A DNA stretch of 64,000 nt from an uncultured Lachnoclostridium sp. (GTDB lineage: Bacteria; Bacillota; Clostridia; Lachnospirales; Lachnospiraceae): assembly GCA_905212635.1 (NCBI GenBank), contig CAJMFH010000001.1:184174-248173 (forward strand), written 5' to 3'. The notes beneath the pieces are model-generated. The model saw nothing but the letters and a program-made list of their open reading frames with translations, ran no database searches and had not been told where the DNA came from. This document shows positions 8,977-16,950 of this stretch, in pieces (the first letter of the stretch is position 1; each line of letters starts with the position of its first letter). Both the position numbers and the translations under genes were made by a program.

Positions 8977-9000
8977 ATGAGTGGACTCGCGTCCACTCAT
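8977..9000 (-). other. Perfect 10-bp hairpin with GCGA tetraloop in the rimP-nusA leader
   Basis: On the minus strand ATGAGTGGAC pairs without mismatch with GTCCACTCAT across a GCGA (GNRA-type) loop. It lies between the promoter at 9024-9052 and the rimP ribosome-binding site. There is no U-tract, so it is not a simple terminator. A role as a processing site or leader control element is an inference. Confidence 0.6.
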
Positions 9001-9023
9001 CTTAATCCAATAACAACATTTTT

Positions 9024-9052
9024 AGTATATCACATAATTTTTCCAAATGCAA
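9024..9052 (-). promoter_or_regulatory. SigA-type promoter of the rimP-nusA-infB operon
   Basis: On the minus strand: TTGCAT (9047-9052), a 17-base spacer, and TATACT (9024-9029). It lies about 75 bases upstream of rimP, directly after the ABC transporter gene. Confidence 0.8.
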
Positions 9053-9060
9053 GCACTTTT

Positions 9061-10815
9061 TTATGCTTCATTGCCCGATAATGTGTACAAATTGTAATAT
9101 ACGCCCTGTTTTTTCATCAGTTCTTCATGACTTCCTTCCTCGCTGATGCCCTCATCCGTCAAAACAAGGATCCTCTGCGCATTGCGGATCGTGGAAAGCC
9201 GGTGTGCGATAACAAACGTCGTACGGTTCTTTGCCAGTTTCTCAAGGGATTCCTGTACTACTTTTTCACTCTCATTATCCAGCGCTGAAGTCGCCTCATC
9301 AAAGATTAGAACCGGCGGATTTTTCAAAAATACTCTGGCAATGGAAAGCCGCTGCTTCTGACCTCCGGAAAGTTTCACACCCCGCTGTCCGATATTCGTA
9401 TCATATCCCTGTGGCAGTCCCATGATAAACTCATGGGCATTGGCATCTTTCGCCGCCTGAATTACCTCTTCTCTGGTGGCATCCACCTTTCCATAACGGA
9501 TGTTATCAAGTACCGTTCCGGCAAAGAGATAAACATCCTGCTGAACAACACCAATGCTCTTTCGCAGACTGGAAAGCGTATAGTTTCTCACATCCACTCC
9601 ATCCAGATAAATGGTTCCAAATGTCACTTCATAAAACCGCGGGATCAGACTGCACAATGTCGTTTTACCAGCTCCCGACGTACCAACCAGTGCAACATAT
9701 TCTCCGGCATTTACTTTCAGACTGACATGACTGAGCACTTTTTCCTGTCCTTCTTCATATCGGAAACCGACATCGTCAAATACCACTTCACCGCGGATAT
9801 CTTTTGCCTCCACCGGATTTTCACACTCTTTGATCTCTGGATCAATGGCAAGTATTTCGCGAAATCTTTCATATCCGGTGATTCCATTTTGAAACTGCTC
9901 CGTAAAGTTGATCAGTTTCTGTACCGGCTCTGTAAAATTGCTGATATAAAGCAAAAAGGTGATGAGATCCGGCGCATTCATCGTACCATTGGATAACAGA
10001 ACCGCTCCCACAACGATAACAACTACCGTGATCATCGTGATAAACGCGGTCAGCCCGGCATGGTACTGTCCCATATAGAAATAACTGTTTTTCTTGCTGT
10101 CTAAAAATCCCCGGTTACCTTCCATAAATTTTTCCCGTTCAATTTCTTCATTGGCAAAAGATTTAACCACTCGGATTCCGGACAGATTGTCCTCGATACG
10201 TGCATTAATATCTGCCACCTTTTCCCGGTTTGTTTTAAAGGCACGCTTCATTTTCTTATTTAGTATATAAGCATATACAAACATAACCGGAATCAGAACA
10301 AACGCAGCAAGCGCCAGCCGCCAGTTCATCCACGCAAGGATCGACAGCGTCCCCGCAAATTTAATAAAGGAAATAACAACGTCTTCGGGGCCGTGATGCA
10401 GCAATTCGGTGATATCAAACAGATCGTTCGTGATACGGGACATCAACTGCCCTACTTTCTGGTTGTCATAAAAGGAAAACGACAATTTCTGATAATGCTC
10501 AAATATCTCTTTCCGCATATTATACTCAATCTTTGCTCCCATGACATGCCCGTAATTTCCGATAAAGTAATTACTAAAACACTGAATTGCCACAAGAATT
10601 ACCATAACACCTCCCAAAAGAAGAATTTTAGAAAGAATCTCCTCTTTCGGCAGGTAAACCACCGTCCCTGTAATATAACGAACGATCAGCGGAATGACCA
10701 ATGTCGTAAGTGCTCCTAAAAAGGCAAAAAACATATCTGCTGCAAAAATCCCACGAAATGGCTTATAATAACTTAAAAATTCACCCCATTTAAAATAACT
10801 TTTTTTCTCTTCCAT
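9061..10815 (-). CDS. ABC exporter half-transporter (fused membrane and ATPase domains)
   Basis: About 584 residues. The N-terminal six-helix exporter domain includes FFAFLGALTTLVIPLIV and the family motif KLSFSFYDNQKVGQLMSRITND. The ATPase domain has Walker A GTSGAGKTT near residue 380, signature LSGGQKQR near 480, Walker B VLIFDEATSALD and the switch His in IAHRLSTI. It resembles MsbA/LmrA/BmrA-like exporters, which work as homodimers; the substrate is unknown. I placed the start at the ATG at 10815, which has GGAGG 11 bases upstream. A TTG at 10872 lies between the -35 and -10 boxes of its own promoter and cannot be transcribed from it. Confidence 0.92.
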   Translation of the reverse strand: MEEKKSYFKWGEFLSYYKPFRGIFAADMFFAFLGALTTLVIPLIVRYITGTVVYLPKEEILSKILLLGGVMVILVAIQCFSNYFIGNYGHVMGAKIEYNMRKEIFEHYQKLSFSFYDNQKVGQLMSRITNDLFDITELLHHGPEDVVISFIKFAGTLSILAWMNWRLALAAFVLIPVMFVYAYILNKKMKRAFKTNREKVADINARIEDNLSGIRVVKSFANEEIEREKFMEGNRGFLDSKKNSYFYMGQYHAGLTAFITMITVVVIVVGAVLLSNGTMNAPDLITFLLYISNFTEPVQKLINFTEQFQNGITGYERFREILAIDPEIKECENPVEAKDIRGEVVFDDVGFRYEEGQEKVLSHVSLKVNAGEYVALVGTSGAGKTTLCSLIPRFYEVTFGTIYLDGVDVRNYTLSSLRKSIGVVQQDVYLFAGTVLDNIRYGKVDATREEVIQAAKDANAHEFIMGLPQGYDTNIGQRGVKLSGGQKQRLSIARVFLKNPPVLIFDEATSALDNESEKVVQESLEKLAKNRTTFVIAHRLSTIRNAQRILVLTDEGISEEGSHEELMKKQGVYYNLYTLSGNEA

Positions 10816-10852
10816 ATTTTTCAAATCCTCCATTTTTCGCAGTTCGAAACTT

Positions 10853-10882
10853 ATCTTACCACATCGGTGCAAGAAATGTCAA
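10853..10882 (-). promoter_or_regulatory. SigA-type promoter of the ABC exporter
   Basis: On the minus strand: TTGACA (10877-10882), an 18-base spacer, and TAAGAT (10853-10858). It is divergent from the tRNA promoter about 20 bases away. Confidence 0.75.
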
Positions 10883-10900
10883 AATTTTTTCATTTTTTTC

Positions 10901-10929
10901 TTGACATTGGTTCTGATTTATAGTAATAT
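10901..10929 (+). promoter_or_regulatory. Promoter of tRNA-Glu
   Basis: TTGACA (10901-10906), a 17-base spacer, and TAATAT (10924-10929), ending 13 bases before the tRNA. Confidence 0.85.
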
Positions 10930-10942
10930 ATGTCTTGTTGAT

Positions 10943-11014
10943 GGTCCGTTGGTCAAGCGGCTAAGACGCTGCCCTCTCACGGCAGAAACAGGGGTTCGAT
11001 TCCCCTACGGACTA
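10943..11014 (+). tRNA. tRNA-Glu (anticodon CTC)
   Basis: The cloverleaf is complete: acceptor GGTCCGT/ACGGACT (with one G-T pair), anticodon stem CTGCC/GGCAG with loop CTCTCAC giving anticodon CTC, and T-arm AGGGG/CCCCT with TTCGATT loop. The discriminator is A and CCA is not encoded. It reads GAG. It has its own promoter upstream and a terminator downstream. Confidence 0.95.
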
Positions 11015-11031
11015 CTTTTCATAATCTTTTT

Positions 11032-11060
11032 CTCCTGCATTCATTGTAGGAGTTTTTTTT
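11032..11060 (+). terminator. Intrinsic terminator after tRNA-Glu
   Basis: CTCCTGCA (11032-11039) pairs with TGTAGGAG (11045-11052) over a 5-base loop and is followed by eight T. Confidence 0.85.
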
Positions 11061-11091
11061 AACTTTTTCTTTATAAAAGGAGGTTTTTAAT

Positions 11092-11808
11092 ATGAATGAA
11101 ATTGAACAATTGCGTGAGTGGATCCACGACAGTGACAACATTGTTTTCTTCGGCGGTGCCGGGGTCTCCACGGAAAGCAATATCCCGGATTTCCGAAGTG
11201 TCGATGGCTTATATAATCAGGAATACGACTATCCTCCGGAAACGATTCTGAGTCATACCTTTTTTATGCGGAATACTCCGGAATTCTACCGCTTTTACCG
11301 CAATAAAATGATCTTTCCGGATGCCAAACCCAACAAAGCACACCTCGCTTTGGCAGAACTGGAAAAACAGGGAAAATTAAAAGCCGTCATCACACAAAAT
11401 ATTGACGGATTACATCAAAAAGCCGGCAGCAGCGAAGTATTAGAGCTTCACGGCTCCGTTCTCCGAAATTACTGTATGAAATGTGGGAAATTTTACAACC
11501 TGCACGACACCATCTCACAGGAAGGTGTTCCGAAATGTTCCTGTGGCGGCATCATCAAACCGGATGTCGTGTTATATGAGGAAGGCTTAGATTCTTACAT
11601 ACTGGAAAAAGCTGTAAATTATATTAAAAATGCGGATATTTTGATTATCGGCGGTACTTCGCTCGCTGTCTATCCGGCGGCAGGACTGATCGACTATTAC
11701 CGCGGAAACAAACTGGTTCTCATCAATAAAAGCGAAACCAGCCGCGATGCCCACGCCAATCTCGTCATCAACGATGCGATTGGAAAGGTATTTTCAGAAT
11801 TAGTATAA
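11092..11808 (+). CDS. cobB: NAD-dependent protein deacylase, Sir2 family
   Basis: Removes acyl groups from lysines using NAD+. In 238 residues it shows the Rossmann NAD motif GGAGVSTESN IPDFRS (21-36), TQNIDGLH (101-108), the catalytic His in LELHGS (about 120), four zinc cysteines (128, 131, 149, 151) and GGTSLAVYPAAGL near 180. AAAGGAGG lies upstream of the ATG. I see no separate strong promoter, so it may be read through from the tRNA. The sirtuin class cannot be fully resolved. The Tyr/Arg pair that marks desuccinylases is not evident where I would expect it, so deacetylase activity is more likely. Confidence 0.93.
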   Translation: MNEIEQLREWIHDSDNIVFFGGAGVSTESNIPDFRSVDGLYNQEYDYPPETILSHTFFMRNTPEFYRFYRNKMIFPDAKPNKAHLALAELEKQGKLKAVITQNIDGLHQKAGSSEVLELHGSVLRNYCMKCGKFYNLHDTISQEGVPKCSCGGIIKPDVVLYEEGLDSYILEKAVNYIKNADILIIGGTSLAVYPAAGLIDYYRGNKLVLINKSETSRDAHANLVINDAIGKVFSELV

Positions 11809-11811
11809 TTT

Positions 11812-11858
11812 AAAATGCTCCACCCCGGACACCTCGTTCCTGAGTGGAGCATTTTTTT
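11812..11858. terminator. Terminator between the sirtuin and the epimerase-like gene
   Basis: AAATGCTCCA and TGGAGCATTT form a strong stem, followed by seven T on the plus strand. It serves the sirtuin. In the reverse sense the same hairpin ends in ATTTTAAATT, so it may also stop the convergent minus-strand gene. Confidence 0.8.
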
Positions 11859-11897
11859 CATTTTCCATACATTGATCCTAGTTACCATTTTCCTTAT

Positions 11898-12761
11898 TTA
11901 TAACAGTTCCATCTGGTATCCACCGGTAAATTCCTCGCCCGGCTCTAAGGACTGCATATATTCTCGTTCGGACAATTCGCCCTCAAAATCTTCTTTATCA
12001 CAACGGCCATACCAAGGCTCCAAGCACACAAACGGCGCTTTTTTATCTGCCGTACTCCAAATTCCCCAAACGGGCACATCCGCGCTCACACGTACTTTCA
12101 CCTGATTGGACAGATGATTGACAATTTCGAGATGTCCGATCGTTTCATTTTGCAAAATAAACGCATCGCGTGCAAAGGTATTGTCTTCCAGTACAAATTC
12201 ATTGGAATGCAGTTCTTTTTCCTGCCCCAGAAGTCCTTTTTCCAAAAATGCGACTTCCAAAAGCGGAGATTCGCCGGCACGCACACTATAGTCATCCCGG
12301 ATCATCCCACCTTCACACGGAACGGCAAATGCCGGATGACCGCCAATCTGAAAATACATTGTCTTCTCATCTGTATTTTTTACCTTCCAGGTAACACGGC
12401 ATTCGTTTTGAAAAACCTCGTATGTGATCTGTAACTGAAAATGAAATGGATATTTTTCGTATGTCTCTTCATTGTCAGATAATGTAAATTCCAGTTTATC
12501 TTCCGTCTGGTCTGTCAGGGTAAAATCCATATCTCTGGCAAAACCATGCTGTCCCATCGTATATGTCCCGCCTGCATAACGATACGTATTGTCTTTTAAG
12601 GCTCCGACAATAGGAAAAAGAACGGGTGCTGTCCTTCCCCAGAACGCAGGATTGGCATCCCACATTCTCTCCGTTCCTTCTAACTGAATCGACGTAATCT
12701 CTGCTCCATGTTCTGCCACCGTCAATGACATTCTGTTGTTTTTAATCTGATGTGTCCGCAA
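11898..12761 (-). CDS. Aldose 1-epimerase-like protein (LacX/GalM-like family)
   Basis: 287 residues with the galactose-mutarotase-like beta-sandwich pattern: AEHGAEITSIQLEGTERMWD, WGRTAPVLFPIVGAL, GQHGFARDMDF (likely catalytic His), QIGGHPAFAVP, and a C-terminal VCLEPWYGRCD. This is the LacX-type branch; the sugar is unknown. The start is TTG at 12761 with GGAGG ten bases upstream; no in-frame ATG precedes it. It lies 30 bases downstream of a small unknown gene behind metA, so it is probably cotranscribed. Confidence 0.88.
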   Translation of the reverse strand: MRTHQIKNNRMSLTVAEHGAEITSIQLEGTERMWDANPAFWGRTAPVLFPIVGALKDNTYRYAGGTYTMGQHGFARDMDFTLTDQTEDKLEFTLSDNEETYEKYPFHFQLQITYEVFQNECRVTWKVKNTDEKTMYFQIGGHPAFAVPCEGGMIRDDYSVRAGESPLLEVAFLEKGLLGQEKELHSNEFVLEDNTFARDAFILQNETIGHLEIVNHLSNQVKVRVSADVPVWGIWSTADKKAPFVCLEPWYGRCDKEDFEGELSEREYMQSLEPGEEFTGGYQMELL

Positions 12762-12791
12762 AACACATACGCCTCCTTTTCTCTCACAATG

Positions 12792-12989
12792 TCAACTCAT
12801 CATATCTACGGTAATCTGCATTAATTTAGCATCCCAATTGAGTGTCACAGACAAAACCTTTTTCTCTGAGATGATCAGTGGAATATCCGTTTTTTTCATA
12901 TAAAGTCCAAGCTGCTTATGCGTCTTTTCCTCCAATATAATTATATTGGTTTCTTCTGGAAATACTTGTATCATTTCTGTTAATTTCAT
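12792..12989 (-). CDS. Small protein of unknown function (65 residues)
   Basis: I do not recognise this protein. It starts MKLTEMIQVFPEETNIII and reads as alternating beta strands and charged turns, with no membrane segment and no Cys. A weak AAGG lies upstream of the ATG. It sits 21 bases after metA and 30 bases before the epimerase-like gene, in the same orientation. Its codon use looks normal for the neighbourhood. It could be a small cytoplasmic domain protein or a non-functional reading frame. Confidence 0.55.
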   Translation of the reverse strand: MKLTEMIQVFPEETNIIILEEKTHKQLGLYMKKTDIPLIISEKKVLSVTLNWDAKLMQITVDMMS

Positions 12990-13010
12990 ATCTTTCGTAC
13001 CTTTCTATCG

Positions 13011-13916
13011 CTACAGTTCGTATGGTGTACTTTGGTATACATAGTAGTTTAACCAGTTGGAAAACAACAACTGACCTGCCGAACGCCAGCGGACGATCGG
13101 TGCTTTACTTGGATCATCATCCGGAAAATAGTTGCATGGCATCTGTGGATTCATGCCCTTATCACGGTCACGGAAATACTCTTTTGCCAGTGTGTCGGCA
13201 TCGTACTCCGGATGACAGGTCATAAAGAAGTGGTGGCTGTCTTTCGTCTTTACGATTGTTACCCCTGCTTCCTCGGATACTGCCATCAGTTCAAGTTCAT
13301 CAATGGCTTCTATGTCCTCACGGCGAACCCCCATTGCACGGGACTGCGGTGCATAGAAAACATCATCAAATCCACGGAAAAACGGCGAATTTTTCTTTAC
13401 TACCGTGTGCTCATAGACACCGGACAACTTCTTTTCATAGTCCACTTTTTGTATCCCATAATAATAATGAAGTCCCGCAAATGCTCCCCAGCAAAGATGC
13501 AGGGTACAATGTACATGCGTTTTGCACCAGTCCATAATGCGGCACACTTCATCCCAGTAAGTCACATCTTCAAACTCAATATAATCCAGTGGTGCCCCCG
13601 TGATAATCATTCCATCGTAACGGCGTTCTTTGATCTCATCAAACGTAGTATAAAACGTATCTAGGTGTGTCGGATCCGTGTGCTGCGGAATATAACTTGC
13701 CGTCTTTAAAAACTCCACTTCAATCTGAAGAGGCGTGTTGGATAATTTACGAAGAAGCTGCGTCTCCGTTACAATCTTCGTAGGCATCAGATTTAAGATC
13801 AGCACACGAAGCGGACGGATGTCCTGATGCATCGCGCGATGCTCCGTCATTACAAATATATTTTCTTTTTCCAATATTTCCGTCGCCGGAAGTGAATTGG
13901 GAATTTTAATCGGCAT
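13011..13916 (-). CDS. metA: Homoserine O-acyltransferase (MetA type)
   Basis: First committed step of methionine synthesis, acylating homoserine. 301 residues from ATG 13916, with AGGAG ten bases upstream (an in-frame TTG at 13925 is in the ribosome-binding region). The catalytic cysteine is in TLHLCWGAFAG (residue 142) and the His/Glu partners are in CHPEYD. Residue 111, which sets acyl specificity in characterised MetA enzymes (Glu for acetyl, Gly for succinyl), is Asp here (ITGAPLD). Acetyl-CoA is the likelier donor but this is not certain. It lies 46 bases after the thiamin operon; no SAM-type riboswitch is visible. Confidence 0.95.
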   Translation of the reverse strand: MPIKIPNSLPATEILEKENIFVMTEHRAMHQDIRPLRVLILNLMPTKIVTETQLLRKLSNTPLQIEVEFLKTASYIPQHTDPTHLDTFYTTFDEIKERRYDGMIITGAPLDYIEFEDVTYWDEVCRIMDWCKTHVHCTLHLCWGAFAGLHYYYGIQKVDYEKKLSGVYEHTVVKKNSPFFRGFDDVFYAPQSRAMGVRREDIEAIDELELMAVSEEAGVTIVKTKDSHHFFMTCHPEYDADTLAKEYFRDRDKGMNPQMPCNYFPDDDPSKAPIVRWRSAGQLLFSNWLNYYVYQSTPYEL

Positions 13917-13962
13917 ATTGATCAACTCCTAACATTTGCTGCATATAGGTAGTCTACCACAA

Positions 13963-14556
13963 TCATTTCATACTTTCAAGCATAAAACCAGACATAATAC
14001 AGACACCCGCCGCTCCGGTCTCCATAACTTGTATGGCATTATCTGCCGAAATTCCGCCGATTCCATAAACCGGAACGTCCGATTTACGAGCAACTTTTCT
14101 CAAAAAGGAAAGTCCTCTTCCCGGAAGTCCCTTTTTGCAGTCTGTCTCAAAAATATGGCCGGCTGTCATATAATCTGCTCGCAAATGTCTCGCTAAATCC
14201 GCCTGTTTTACCGAATGAATCGATGTTCCGACCGTGGTAAACCACTCCTCTCCCGCTTCCCGCATTTCCTGCAACACGGGAAGCGGCAGATGAATCTCCT
14301 TACACCCAAGTTCTTTCGCCGCTTTATAATAAGTATGCAGAATACACCGCCTGTTATTCTCTTTACAAATCGAAAGGACCTTTTCCGCCAGTTCATAATA
14401 CTCCCTCTCGGTAAGATCCTTTTCTCGCAGAAGAATGGCATCTGCCACGCCATTTTTTGCAATATATTCTATGCGTGTCAGAAAATCCTCTCTGCACAAT
14501 GTTCGATTTGTCACGCAAATACAGGGAATGTTCTGCTTTCCTGTATGTATCGCCAT
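13963..14556 (-). CDS. tenI: ThiE/TenI family protein (TenI-type thiazole tautomerase signature)
   Basis: TIM-barrel protein of 197 residues. The motifs CVTNRTLC, ILLREKDL, TVGTSIHS, AGHIFETDCKKGLPGRG and VYGIGGISADN fit the ThiE/TenI family. The FETDCKKG segment resembles TenI, which isomerises the thiazole product of ThiG, more than the TxTK loop typical of thiamine-phosphate synthase. In some clostridia such proteins are annotated thiE, so either role is possible. It is the last thiamin gene in thiS-thiG-thiH order, 13 bases after thiH. Confidence 0.82.
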   Translation of the reverse strand: MAIHTGKQNIPCICVTNRTLCREDFLTRIEYIAKNGVADAILLREKDLTEREYYELAEKVLSICKENNRRCILHTYYKAAKELGCKEIHLPLPVLQEMREAGEEWFTTVGTSIHSVKQADLARHLRADYMTAGHIFETDCKKGLPGRGLSFLRKVARKSDVPVYGIGGISADNAIQVMETGAAGVCIMSGFMLESMK

Positions 14557-14569
14557 TGTATACTCCTAT

Positions 14570-15775
14570 TTACACATAAATATAGTCATTCATAACCGGC
14601 TGCAAACCTTCGTCAATGATTGCCTGATACACTTCATCCACACTTCTCGTATCATCAATCTCAAACTGCTCGTCACCTTTTTCTTCTCCGCTGTGACCAC
14701 CGATTCCCACATTTACCCCTGCGGAAATCTTTGTCGCTGCAATCTTGATCAGACTGTTACGCACTCTCTCGCATTCACGCGTTGAAACAGTGATACTGGA
14801 AAATGGCATAAACAGACGATAGGCGCAGACAACCTGTAACAGCTGTGCTTCATGCACGTCCATCGGATTGATCTTATCATTGTTAATGATCGGGCGAAGA
14901 CGCGGACAGGAAAATGCAATCTCTGCCTGCGGATATTTTCGCTGCACAAGATACGCATGCATTCCGGTAGCAAAAGCATCTCTGCGGAAATCATCCAGTC
15001 CCAGAAGGGCGGCAAATCCGACTCCACGCATACCGCCTTTCAAGGCACGCTCCTGAGCATTGACGCGATATGGAAAAATACGTTTATTTCCGGCAAGATG
15101 AAGGGTTTCGTATTTGTCTGAATTATAAGTCTCTTGAAATACCGTTACATAATCGGCACCGCACTCATGCAGATACGCATAATCTTCGGAATTTGTCGGA
15201 TAAATCTCCAAACCGATCACCTTAAAATATTTTCGGGCAATCTTGCACGCCTCACCAATATAATGGATATCGGACATTTTCGGGCTTTCACCGGTCAGAA
15301 TCAAAATTTCCTGAAGTCCGGTCTTGGCGATCTCCTGCATTTCCTTTTCAATCTCTTCGGCATTCAATTTGGCACGGCGGATCTTATTGTGACAGTTAAA
15401 TCCGCAGTAAATGCAGTAGTTTTCACAATAATTGGCAATGTAGATCGGTGTAAACATATAGATGGAATTTCCAAAATGTTTTCTCGTCTCCTGCTGTGCC
15501 TGCTGTGCAATCTCTTCCAAAAACGGCATCGCCGCCGGTGATAAAAGTGCTCCAAAATCTTCCGGCGTTTTATTGGTATGAAGCAGGGCACGACGTACAT
15601 CTTTTGCCGTATATTTGTCACTGTCATATGCTTTTGCTGCCTCTATCACTCGTTTATCAATATCCGAATCCAATACTTCCATCCCTTCGAGATAGGTCAT
15701 ATGATCGATCCGGTTTTCTTTTAAATGTTCTTTGATCTCATCATTTAAGATGCTTTCGTTTACTTTTTCCTGCAT
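14570..15775 (-). CDS. thiH: 2-iminoacetate synthase (tyrosine lyase)
   Basis: Radical-SAM enzyme that cleaves tyrosine to dehydroglycine (2-iminoacetate) for thiazole formation. 401 residues. The 4Fe-4S motif C117-x3-C121-x2-C124 lies in CENYCIYCGF. The family C-terminal segment (SAGVNVGIGGHSG, then FEIDDTRSVDEV) is intact. Anaerobes use ThiH rather than the oxygen-dependent ThiO, which fits the organism. The gene is 15 bases downstream of thiG. Confidence 0.96.
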   Translation of the reverse strand: MQEKVNESILNDEIKEHLKENRIDHMTYLEGMEVLDSDIDKRVIEAAKAYDSDKYTAKDVRRALLHTNKTPEDFGALLSPAAMPFLEEIAQQAQQETRKHFGNSIYMFTPIYIANYCENYCIYCGFNCHNKIRRAKLNAEEIEKEMQEIAKTGLQEILILTGESPKMSDIHYIGEACKIARKYFKVIGLEIYPTNSEDYAYLHECGADYVTVFQETYNSDKYETLHLAGNKRIFPYRVNAQERALKGGMRGVGFAALLGLDDFRRDAFATGMHAYLVQRKYPQAEIAFSCPRLRPIINNDKINPMDVHEAQLLQVVCAYRLFMPFSSITVSTRECERVRNSLIKIAATKISAGVNVGIGGHSGEEKGDEQFEIDDTRSVDEVYQAIIDEGLQPVMNDYIYV

Positions 15776-15790
15776 GATCTTCCTCCAAAT

Positions 15791-16573
15791 TTAGCGATTG
15801 CTTCCATCCTGAATATACCCTGTCAACGGAGAAGAAGCACTTCCTCCTTTGTCAAGCACTCTTCCAAGACCGGACAAATATGCGGTTCTTCCTGCCTCAA
15901 TGGCTTTCTTAAATGCCTCTGCCATCGCCGGAATATCTCCCGCCGTAGCAATTGCCGTATTTGCCATCACAGCGGCAGCACCCATTTCCATCGCTTCACA
16001 TGCCTGGGAAGGGGAACCGATTCCTGCATCTACGATGATCGGCAGATCAATCTCATCAATCAGAATCTGGATAAATTCTTTCGTACAAAGTCCCTTATTG
16101 GAACCGATCGGAGCCGCCAGCGGCATGATGGAAGCTGCACCGGCATTGTACAGATCCCTTGCCACATTCAGATCCGGATACATATATGGCATTACCACAA
16201 ATCCTTCTTTGGCAAGGATTTCTGTCGCCTTAATCGTCTCCTGATTATCCGGAAGCAGATATTTACTGTCACGCATAATCTCAATCTTTACAAAATTTCC
16301 ACATCCTACTTCACGGGAAAGTCTCGCGATACGAACCGCTTCGTCTGCATTTCTCGCTCCGGAAGTATTGGGAAGAAGAGTAACCCCTTCCGGAATATAA
16401 TCCAGTATATTCGCCGTACCTCCAACATTTGCGCGGCGAAGCGCCAATGTAATGATCTGTGCACCTGCATTTTCTACCGATGCCTTGATCAGATCCAGTG
16501 AATATTTTCCGGAACCAAGAATAAATCTTGAAGTAAATTCCTGTCCGCCTAAAACCAATGTATCTTTTTCCAT
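15791..16573 (-). CDS. thiG: Thiazole synthase
   Basis: Joins DXP, 2-iminoacetate and the ThiS thiocarboxylate into thiazole phosphate. 260 residues. Schiff-base Lys near residue 96 in GNFVKIEIM. LPNTSGARNADEAVRIARL and DAGIGSPSQACEAMEMGAAAV form the phosphate-binding barrel. It is full length and follows thiS by 43 bases. Confidence 0.96.
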   Translation of the reverse strand: MEKDTLVLGGQEFTSRFILGSGKYSLDLIKASVENAGAQIITLALRRANVGGTANILDYIPEGVTLLPNTSGARNADEAVRIARLSREVGCGNFVKIEIMRDSKYLLPDNQETIKATEILAKEGFVVMPYMYPDLNVARDLYNAGAASIMPLAAPIGSNKGLCTKEFIQILIDEIDLPIIVDAGIGSPSQACEAMEMGAAAVMANTAIATAGDIPAMAEAFKKAIEAGRTAYLSGLGRVLDKGGSASSPLTGYIQDGSNR

Positions 16574-16616
16574 GATCTATGTCCTCTCTTTCTTTTCTGT
16601 CGTTATATATCGCCTG

Positions 16617-16817
16617 TCAGCATCCACCGCCAACGAAACTTACTATCTCTACCACGTCGCCGTCTTTTAATGTCACTTCCCCGTACTTTGCTTTGGGAAT
16701 GATCTCTTCGTTTACTTCCATAGCAATCCGGCTTTTTTCGTATCCTTCACCAGCTAACACATCATCCAGTGTCTTTCCATCGTACTGCTCTTTGGCAGCA
16801 CCATTGATCTGAACCAT
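16617..16817 (-). CDS. thiS: Sulfur carrier protein ThiS (C-terminal GGGC)
   Basis: Ubiquitin-like sulfur carrier of 66 residues, ending DVVEIVSFVGGGC. The active form needs a free C-terminal Gly-Gly that is adenylated and converted to a thiocarboxylate. Here one Cys follows the glycines, so trimming or an alternative chemistry is implied. No thiF-like adenylyltransferase is in the operon. AGGTG lies upstream of the ATG. The leader carries the riboswitch at 16844-16910. Confidence 0.93.
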   Translation of the reverse strand: MVQINGAAKEQYDGKTLDDVLAGEGYEKSRIAMEVNEEIIPKAKYGEVTLKDGDVVEIVSFVGGGC

Positions 16818-16843
16818 CTTTTCACCTCCAAGGCTTCTATTGC

Positions 16844-16910
16844 AATAAAAAAGGATATCACCTGAAAACTACACCCGCGGTGGTGTACCCCTTCATGAGA
16901 TATCCTCAAT
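16844..16910 (-). ncRNA. HMP-PP (thiS-motif) riboswitch with terminator-embedded aptamer
   Basis: In the thiS leader, on the minus strand: outer stem AGGATATC (16899-16906) with GATATCCT (16852-16859), inner stem TACACC/GGTGTA, and conserved-looking joining segments TCATGAAGGGG and GTTTTCAGGTG. The outer stem is followed by TTTTTTATT, so the ligand-binding domain doubles as the terminator hairpin. Placement directly upstream of thiS and this terminator-embedded design match the described HMP-PP riboswitch class. The TPP aptamer signature CTGAGA is absent. Expected logic: the ligand disfavours or favours terminator formation, and so sets thiSGH expression by HMP-PP supply. Confidence 0.8.
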
Positions 16911-16918
16911 CTTTTGTC

Positions 16919-16947
16919 AGTTTATCATAAAATATGGGATTTGTCAA
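16919..16947 (-). promoter_or_regulatory. Promoter of the thiS operon
   Basis: On the minus strand: TTGACA (16942-16947), a 17-base spacer, and TAAACT (16919-16924). The start of transcription would fall just ahead of the riboswitch. Confidence 0.82.
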
Positions 16948-16950
16948 ATG

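Noticed and set aside
10816..10872. Longer N-terminus of the ABC exporter from a TTG at 10872
   Set aside because: The TTG lies between the -35 and -10 boxes of the promoter at 10853-10882; the ATG at 10815 has GGAGG.
13917..13962. SAM riboswitch ahead of metA
   Set aside because: Only 46 bases separate metA from the upstream gene, with just a small hairpin (GGTAG/CTACC).
16844..16910. TPP riboswitch in the thiS leader
   Set aside because: The CTGAGA and ACC-TGATCTGG signatures are absent and the element is too short; the structure fits the HMP-PP class instead.
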